A stretch of 64,000 nt of DNA from positions 2,914,001-2,978,000 of the forward strand of contig OZ231127.1 in assembly GCA_965153355.1 (NCBI GenBank). The letters are read 5' to 3'. How positions within the stretch are numbered: position 1 is the stretch's first letter; every line of letters begins with the position of its first letter. A model generated the notes under the pieces. That model was not told where the DNA came from. It made no database searches and saw only the letters and a program-made list of their open reading frames with translations. Of the stretch, positions 57,452 through 64,000 are shown piece by piece. A program made the position numbers and the translations under genes. The stretch is from Flaccisagitta enflata (lineage: Eukaryota > Chaetognatha > Sagittoidea > Aphragmophora).

Positions 57452-57680
57452 AACCAAGGCCGAGTAGACCTACAATGCGTCCTCTGAATAAATGATTTTT
57501 TATATGAGTGATTTTTTTACGAATAAATGGATGAATGATTTAGTGCATGAATTACTTGATACATGCAACGGTGCAAATTTTTTGAGGTTTTTTAGGTTAG
57601 TTTGACCAACCAACAGACCAACGGACATGACCTCTTTAAGAGATGTGAGGACTGCAGTCGACTGAGGACGCATCTAAAAT
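57452..57680 (-). mobile_element. HINE-like element, AGATGCGTCCTC type
   Basis: Minus strand: left AGATGCGTCCTCAGTCGAC with an inserted palindrome before the hairpin partner, body with CATTCATT, right arm GAGGACGCATT paired with the left, then GGTC-TACTC-GGCC and TTGG. Confidence 0.8.
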
Positions 57681-57749
57681 GAGACGGAAATGAAATGTAA
57701 ATGAGAGTTAGATGAGAGGTGAGACTTCTCGTGCTCTGTGTGCCAGCTC

Positions 57750-57764
57750 TCTCTCTCTCCCTCT

Positions 57765-57830
<66 letters not shown>
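57750..57830. repeat. CT microsatellite
   Basis: CT with one TTAT interruption. Confidence 0.96.
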
Positions 57831-57831
<1 letters not shown>

Positions 57832-58280
57832 CACTTTAAGCCTCTCTCCACTTTAAGCCATTCATTTTTCGGGAGCTCTTAAACTTGTTTGATTAGGTAG
57901 CATCTCCAATGTAGACAACAAAAAAACAACAATCATAATCAATCAAAGATGATACATATCATTATCAATCGAACTGCATCAGTTCTACAAATACTTTGAC
58001 ATTCCCTCGCTCATTTCTTCTGCATTTCCCCTTTCTATTCATCCCCCTGCTCATTCTCCTCCTCCCCCCCCCTCTCCGCTTTATCCCTATTGTCACCATG
58101 AAACTATTGTATATCATTATTTCCAATTCTGCTGACACTGTCAGTTTTGATAGCTTCTATAGCCTGTATCTGGAGTCCTGACCCCCCCCCCCGACCTGGC
58201 TACCTTACCCCTTCTTTCCCCCCCCCCCCGCCCCATATCGAATAACCATAGGGTGCCCTTTCTAAGCGTTAGTTCAAAGT
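57832..58280. other. Spacer with C-runs
   Basis: Pyrimidine-rich; runs of 7-10 C at 58063, 58185 and 58218. No gene recognised. Confidence 0.5.
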
Positions 58281-58281
58281 C

Positions 58282-58778
58282 GTTTTTGGGCAGCGGCCCC
58301 GAAGGGGACGAAGTCCTGTAGAACACAGGGCACTTTCGTTCGTTTGTTTGTCCGTTCGTTCGTTTGTTTGTCCCCCCCCCGGCCCTCTCAGGCCTGAAAT
58401 CTGCCCTCTCAGGCCTAAAATCTGCCCTCTCAGACCTGAAATCTGCCCTCTCAGGCTTTGAATCTGCCCTCTCAGGCCTGAAAATTTGCCCTTTCAGGCC
58501 TGAAATCTATCCTCTCAGGCCTGAATCTGCCCTCTCAGGCCTGAAATCTGCCCTCTAAGATTCAAAGCCTGAGAGGGCAGATTTCAGGCCTGAGAGGGCA
58601 GATTTTAGGCCTGAGAGGACAGGTTTCAGGCCTGAGAGGGCCTGGGGGGGCGGACGGATGGACGGACGAACGGACGAACGAAAGTTCCCTGTGTTCTACA
58701 GGACTTCGTCCCCTTCGGGGCCGCTGCCCTGCCGATTTACAACTATGCAAAGCAGGGCAACGGGTATCGCTGACCACG
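58282..58778 (-). mobile_element. Foldback-type repeat, copy F6
   Basis: Starts GTTTTTGGGCAGCGGCCCC and ends GGGTATCGCTGACCAC. Opposed 21-bp blocks CCCTCTCAGGCCTGAAATCT (58383-58557) and complement (58570-58648); arms GGGGACGAAGTCCTGTAG and complement. Confidence 0.83.
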
Positions 58779-58789
58779 TATTGCCCTTG

Positions 58790-59350
58790 GACGACCTGTT
58801 TCTAATCGTCTGTTGGATCGTTGGGCCGTTGATTCGTTGGGCCGTTGATCCGTTGGGCCATTGAGCCGTTGATTTGTTAATCCGTTGGGCCGTTATCTGT
58901 TGATCTGTTGGGCCGTTGATCCGTTGGGCCATTATCTGTTGATCTGTTGGGCCGTTGATCCATTGATCTGTTGGGCCGATATCTGCTGATCGGTTGATCC
59001 GTTGATCCCTTGGGCTGTTGATCCGTTGGGCCGATGATCCGTTGATCCATTGGGCAGTTGATCCGTTGGGCCATTGATCCGTTGGGCCATTGATCCGTTG
59101 ATCCGTTGATCCGTTGGGCCATTGATCCGTTGGGCCATTGATCCGTTGGGCCGTTGATCCGTTGATCCATTGGGCCGTTGATCCGTTGATACGTTGGGCC
59201 ATTGATCCGTTGGGCCGTTGATCCGTTGGGCCATTGATCCGTTGGGCCATTGATCCGTTGGGCCGGTGATCCGTTGATCCGTTGGGCCGTTGATTCGTTG
59301 GGCCGTTGATCTGTGGATCCATTGGGCCATAAGGCCATTGCTCCGTTGGG
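58790..59350. repeat. TTGATCCGTTGGGCC minisatellite
   Basis: About 36 units of 9 or 15 bases (GTTGATCC plus GTTGGGCC). It starts at the outer edge of foldback copy F6 and ends in a HINE-like CACCCCCGCCACC remnant near 59410. Open frames here are repeat products (Asn-Gly-Pro-Thr-Asp). Confidence 0.93.
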
Positions 59351-59459
59351 CCGTTAGGCCGTGGTGCCGGCAAAATCGAGTTCGGAAGTGTGAAAATGCG
59401 CACCTCCACCCCCGCCACCCCCCCCCCCCCATCCGCGGCGGTATGGTAATCCCGGGTTA

Positions 59460-60190
59460 CTTGTTAAACTGTAAACAGCTCAGCAGAGTTTTGAAGCACG
59501 CACCTCCTTGCCTTTTTTAAACGTGGTGATTTTAACACTGCATTGTTTCCTAGTACATATTCTATATAAGATACATATATATGTAGGTTTTGTTTGATTT
59601 TTTATCCCATCACATTTTCAGAAGCATGTTTTAGTTGGAATATGTTTCATGGTTTAACTAGTTATTCGTGGGCTTCTCATGTCAAAGACGTACAGTAAAG
59701 CATCTTTCTGTTGTGATCTCGATTTCACGTTATTGTTCTTTTGAAGATCAATGTACAGCGTGATTGACTTAAGCCTCGTTACCAGTATTAATGACGTCAT
59801 GTTTGTTTGTTTTTACATGAACTTGAAAACTACTGCATGTTAATAAGATAATTTCAATGTGCGATTGTTGAAGTGCGACGTAGAAAGTGACTGTTTTAAC
59901 TTTAATGTTTTTTTTTTTTTTGTTTTTTTTTTTTAACAAAAAGTTGCGCTTTTGTAGAATGGATGCTTAAACTCGTTGAGAAATCGTTGATTATTAACTT
60001 AAGTACAAATCCCTGTATGCTTGTATTTTGTAGATTTTCTTAATCATTTCAAAATGACAGATAGATTTGTTAGCAAATGTTATTTCCGTTAGCCAACGTT
60101 CTTTTAGCGAACAACAGCATTGTTGTAATTTAATTAACGACAAAGTTGTTTAAGCAATACATAGCATCGTGATATCAACACTGAGGACAT
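59460..60190. other. No recognisable feature
   Basis: AT-rich unique-looking DNA with a T-run at 59910-59934. No gene seen. Confidence 0.5.
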
Positions 60191-60192
60191 GT

Positions 60193-60432
60193 TTTTACTG
60201 ACGACCGAAAATGCCTTTCTTCCCTGCAAACGCGTTTTCAGCATGAACATACATTCATAAATTTCAACCGTCCCACGAGCGAATGAGCAAAGTGATTGAG
60301 CGATCCCATGAATGAAGTGAGCGAGCAAAGTGAGAGTAAGAGTACGAGTAGGTGGTGCGAGCGAACAAACGTAGCGAGCGACCGAGTGGCCTGTTTAAAA
60401 ACGCGGTTGTCTGTGACTAGAAACGGACCCTT
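60193..60432 (-). mobile_element. Repeat family K, inverted copy
   Basis: Minus strand: GTTTCTAGTCACAGACAACC with GCG, GCTCGC units, TCATTCATGGGATCGCTCA, GGGACGGTTGAAATT, AAACGCGTTTGCAGGGAAG. Diverged relative of 28607-28838. Confidence 0.7.
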
Positions 60433-60733
60433 ATTAGATGCGTCCTCGCATCTCTATAAGAGGGTCTGTCCGTCCGTCCGTCCGTCCGTCGGTCGGTCCG
60501 TCCGTCCGTCGGTCGGTCCGTAACGCCTGTGCAAAAACCGCGTTTCTCGGCTGTTTTTGGCCACGGTGAGATCCTACACTGAAACAAATGATCAACCATC
60601 ATGTTTTGAGAGCCTCCTCTATTACTCAGTCGTTTCACCCGTCTGTTCGTCCATCTGTCTCTCCGTATATGTCACATGATCAATACACGCAGAGACACAG
60701 TCCGGACGCATCTTTGCCCGGTCGGGCTTGTTC
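60433..60733 (+). mobile_element. HINE-like element with GCCCG/CGGGC hairpin
   Basis: Left arm AGATGCGTCC (60436-60445) with palindromic partner, (GTCC)n(GTCG)n core, right arm GGACGCATCT (60704-60713), a perfect complement, then the stem GCCCG-GT-CGGGC and TTGTT. This hairpin sequence is unique in the window. Confidence 0.87.
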
Positions 60734-60768
60734 TTGTTTGGATAGTTTACGAGCCTTGTTTGTACAGT

Positions 60769-60845
60769 CGCGACTCAATGAGCCACTTTTTGGTCGGTTG
60801 GTCTGTCTGTTGATGCGTGGTCGATCCGTCGGTCACAATTCCCTT
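60769..60845 (+). mobile_element. HINE-like element, left-end fragment
   Basis: CAGTCGCGACTCAATGAGCC then ACTTTTTGGTCGGTTGG, as in the AGGTC/GACCT subfamily; no right end. Confidence 0.65.
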
Positions 60846-60987
60846 AATGGTTTTTTTTTATGTGTACTATCGCCTTAGACCAACGCATAAATCAATAAAT
60901 CAAATGGCAGTATGCAAATCAGCATGGATAGACAACATCAAATAGGTGTGGGAATAACAAGACTAATGACTCTAATTTCTCTCTGTG

Positions 60988-61525
<538 letters not shown>

Positions 61526-61529
61526 AGAC

Positions 61530-61820
61530 ACGCAACTGCCTCAGAGCCACACATTCTTTTCTCGATATAACCCTGTTTGCCAACGCTTATGACGGCTTCC
61601 CTCCGAAGGCAACATTTGTGTTTCAAAGAAGGTCAAAATAGAAAAAATGTATAAATCAAAATGTAAAAAGAAATGAATAAAAGTGATTGAGATAGCTCAG
61701 ACATCATATTAAAAAGAAAAATTTGCATTTACTTAGCAAGAAGACCAACTTTAGCCAATGTTACCAAAAAAATTGTTTTGAAAATTTATACTTATTTTTT
61801 TGGTCACTGACAAGGGGCTG
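61530..61820. other. No recognisable feature
   Basis: AT-rich sequence before the structured hairpin repeat. Confidence 0.45.
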
Positions 61821-61959
61821 GTCGAAATTCTAAATTTGCATAGGAAATGAAAAAATGTAAAAACAAAGAACATAGTTCTCACCCCAAATCGATTACAGAG
61901 AGAACTATATTTTTTAAAATGCAAAATTTCCCTGTGTTTGGCTTTCTTAGAATTTCGAC
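61821..61959. repeat. Structured 139-bp hairpin repeat, copy 2
   Basis: GTCGAAATTCTAA (61821-61833) pairs perfectly with TTAGAATTTCGAC (61947-61959). The interior TTTGCATAGGAAA and AATGCAAAATTTCCC match copy 1 at 44481-44617. Confidence 0.7.
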
Positions 61960-62144
61960 CTCAGAAAATGAAAAAAAGTTTAAGCAGAAATTCACTATGC
62001 TTTTTTTCATGTGAAACGCATAGTTCAAATTACATTTTAGGTCAAAATATGATAAAAATATATGCACCAAGTGTCCTTAGAGACAATTTGTCCACTTAAA
62101 GCATTCCAGCTTCATTATTATCCTAATAATAATGCAAAAAGCTT

Positions 62145-62750
62145 AACAATGGCCAAAAAAAAACCGGACATGGCGGTTTTTGATGCCTTTGACCGGCTCA
62201 GTCTCGATGAAAATACAAAAAATCAGTGACCGTTTGAAAGATCTTCGAAAGTTCTTCAAATCTAGACCAAGCAGAAAGTTTTAGCTCAAATCGTTTAGTA
62301 ATGGCAACAGTTTGAAGTGAGCATCACCATAATCTGTCAATAGAAGGAATTCTGTACTTGTAATTCTGTCTTTAAAAGCATATAAAACATATCTGACAAA
62401 AGGAAACTAAGAAAAATTTTAGGGAAAATGAAAATACAACTCATTATCTACAAAATGGCACCAAGCAGACATTTTTGAGTCAATCCGTTTAGAAATGGTA
62501 ATCAAATAAAGACATTTAGTCCATGAATTCAAGTTAGAAAAAAACGTCATATCTGCCAGATTTCAATTTGATACTCTTTCTTCAAATTAACATAACTTCT
62601 ACAATTTTTAAGTTAGAATTTCGTTCAACGACTCAAATCAAAGATTTTTCAAAGCTCTTTACAATGGTCATAGATTTTATGTACTTTTTCAAAAGCAGCA
62701 CCAAGTTATGATAGAAATAAGCAGTGTCCGGTTTTTTTTTGCCACTGTTA
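62145..62750. mobile_element. MITE, TIR AACARTGGCMAAAAAAAA
   Basis: The left end AACAATGGCCAAAAAAAAAC with CGGACA pairs with the right end TGTCCGG, then eight to nine T and GCCACTGTT. About 606 bases, non-coding, with diverged internal repeats (AGCTCAAATCGTTTAG against GAGTCAATCCGTTTAG). Confidence 0.78.
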
Positions 62751-62752
62751 GT

Positions 62753-62900
62753 TAAACTCAGCTCAGCTCAGCTCAGCTAAACTCAGCTCAGTTCAGTTCA
62801 GCTCAGCTCAGTTCTGCTAAGCTCAGCTAAACTCAGCCCAGTTCTACTCAGCTCATCTCTGCTCAGCTCTCTCTGCTCAGCTCAATTCAGTTCAGCTCCG
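62753..62900. repeat. CTCAG pentamer repeat
   Basis: AGCTCAGCTCAGCTCAG with CTAAA and TTCAG variants, about 29 units. Confidence 0.93.
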
Positions 62901-62999
62901 ATAACACTGCCCACAATTCCATTGAAACGATCGGAAAGCGGAGAATCTAAATACATTTCGAAGAATGAAGAACAAATGCCTCCAATCGATTGGAAACAA

Positions 63000-63237
63000 G
63001 TGACGCGGGGTCACAATATCGTTGCGGACGGGTGGGCAGGGGTAGCAAACCACCATCCACACCCAATGCCCCACCCAACCCCCCTTCCAAAACAGACACA
63101 TACACAAAAAGCTTCCAAATACTAGTTTCCCACTTTTCAACTCGTGCTCACCGATGGACCGACGGACCGACGGACCGACAGACCAACGGATGGACGGACA
63201 AAGCCTCTTTTAGAGTTACGTGTCCGCAACTAAAAAA
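63000..63237 (-). mobile_element. HINE-like element, GTGAC terminal type, complete
   Basis: Minus strand: left AGTTGCGGACACGTAACTC, AAAAGAGGC, GTCCGTCC/GTCGGTCC core, body TTTTTGTGTATGTGTCTG, right arm GTCCGCAACG, stem GTGAC-CCCGC-GTCAC. Confidence 0.87.
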
Positions 63238-63239
63238 GA

Positions 63240-64000
63240 GAAAAATTTAACTATAGAACCTCAGACCACGACAGTAAAGGCAGTATTTTTTGGTCTGCCT
63301 TTCCAGGGCTCAAATTACCTGACAATCAGAGTTTTAGCTCAAATTACTATCATTCATGAAACGTGTTCGGCCTTATATCTAGTCGCAAAAACGCGTCTCT
63401 TTAATGAGCTAGGTTTGTCGGTCCGTCTGTTTTTGCGAGAGTCGGTCTTTCACGCTTAGTCTTTTTTTTTCAATTATTGAACGGGCAGTTTTTTTTATAC
63501 CGTATTTTTTCCATTAAGCGCCCCCCCCTCCAAAAAGCGCCCCCCACCTCTTTTTTTCTCAGTTTTATATTTTTCAGAAGAAATTTGGACAAAAATAATA
63601 GGCAAAATGATGAAATAATCAGGGGCCAGTAGAGGAATGCCGGGCCCCTATACAATCAAAAAATCCGGGGCCCCCCCCATTCCCTTTTCTTCTCCTAAAT
63701 TTCGCATGCCAGCCCAATGATAGCACATGCAGTTTTTGAAGATTTGTTTTCAGTTTCTATACATTCACTATGAAAAACAAAATTCAAACCAGTGTTGATC
63801 TCAGCACTTTGATCTGTGAGAAACAATAAAGAAAAAATCAGCAATGATAGAACAAAATGTAGAAAACAATTACTTATGAAGCAGAAGCAAATTCTAAGAA
63901 GCAGGTTAAAAAATACCAAATATTTTCTTATGTAGTAACATTGAAATGTTTTTTAATTTGTGGAAGTACCACTACAAGGTGCCAAGGGGCCACTTGAAGG
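63240..64000. other. Window end, no gene recognised
   Basis: Contains TACCGTATTTTTTCCATTAA and GCGCCCCCCCCTCC-type sequence at 63499-63545. This recalls one end of a common GGGGGCGCTTAAT-type transposon end, but the other end is not in the window. Confidence 0.4.

Noticed and set aside
58696-59432. Asn-Gly-Pro-Thr-Asp repeat proteins of 150-240 codons on the minus strand
   Set aside because: They are open because the GTTGATCC/GTTGGGCC minisatellite lacks stops; they begin and end within repeats.

Overview
This is repeat-dense eukaryotic DNA, most probably from an invertebrate animal. I see no bacterial-style operons or RNA genes. The signs of a metazoan-type genome are spliced exons with GT-AG borders, an animal-type profilin gene, a BEL/Pao retroelement remnant, hAT-type elements with 8-bp target duplications, many MITEs, TTAGGG-type telomere-like blocks and very long CT, CA, CAA and TTTC tracts. 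The species cannot be named from the sequence.

Only two host genes can be supported, both on the + strand. (1) A profilin gene at 1.7-4.4 kb: exon 1 (1723-1845), exon 2 (3059-3182) and a third exon (3726-3808) that is repeated in tandem six more times up to 4440, each copy with its own 3' splice site; the last copy is cut off by a CT tract. The exon for the profilin C-terminus was not found. (2) A long multi-exon gene at about 19.3-57.1 kb (exons 19322-19419, 23910-24000, 29318-29445, 45624-45802, 51256-51417, 56375-57054) whose splice phases all agree. It predicts a protein of about 443 residues that I do not recognise: an acidic, low-complexity N-terminal half with a poly-Gly run, one membrane segment, and a long Lys/Glu-rich C-terminal half. 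Nearly every exon border in it abuts a tandem repeat, and in two cases the repeat unit is a copy of the exon end plus its 5' splice site.

Layout: 0-1 kb pyrimidine tract; 1.06-1.42 kb hAT-like MITE; 1.7-4.8 kb profilin; 4.8-7.8 kb repeats; 7.8-13.2 kb retroelement debris (BEL/Pao integrase end, a GC-rich decayed gag-like region, a candidate LTR); 13.2-23.9 kb repeats and one small ORF; 23.9-29.8 kb exons 2-3 of the second gene with their exon-derived minisatellites; 30-45.6 kb a giant intron holding a nested hAT element, a 2.85-kb inverted-repeat transposon with a broken ORF, a satellite bounded by terminal repeats, and others; 45.6-57.1 kb the remaining exons; 57-64 kb repeats.

The dominant mobile family, with about 30 copies or fragments, has a 5' palindrome, a GTCC/GTCG microsatellite core, a 3' subterminal arm and a terminal hairpin followed by TTGTT. 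This is the architecture of Helentron (Helitron2)-derived HINE/DINE-1-like elements. Its most striking property is that left and right arms differ between subfamilies but stay complementary within a copy, and the terminal hairpins also vary with pairing kept. A second family of foldback elements (six copies) has long inverted arms around GTCC repeats and 20-bp minisatellites.
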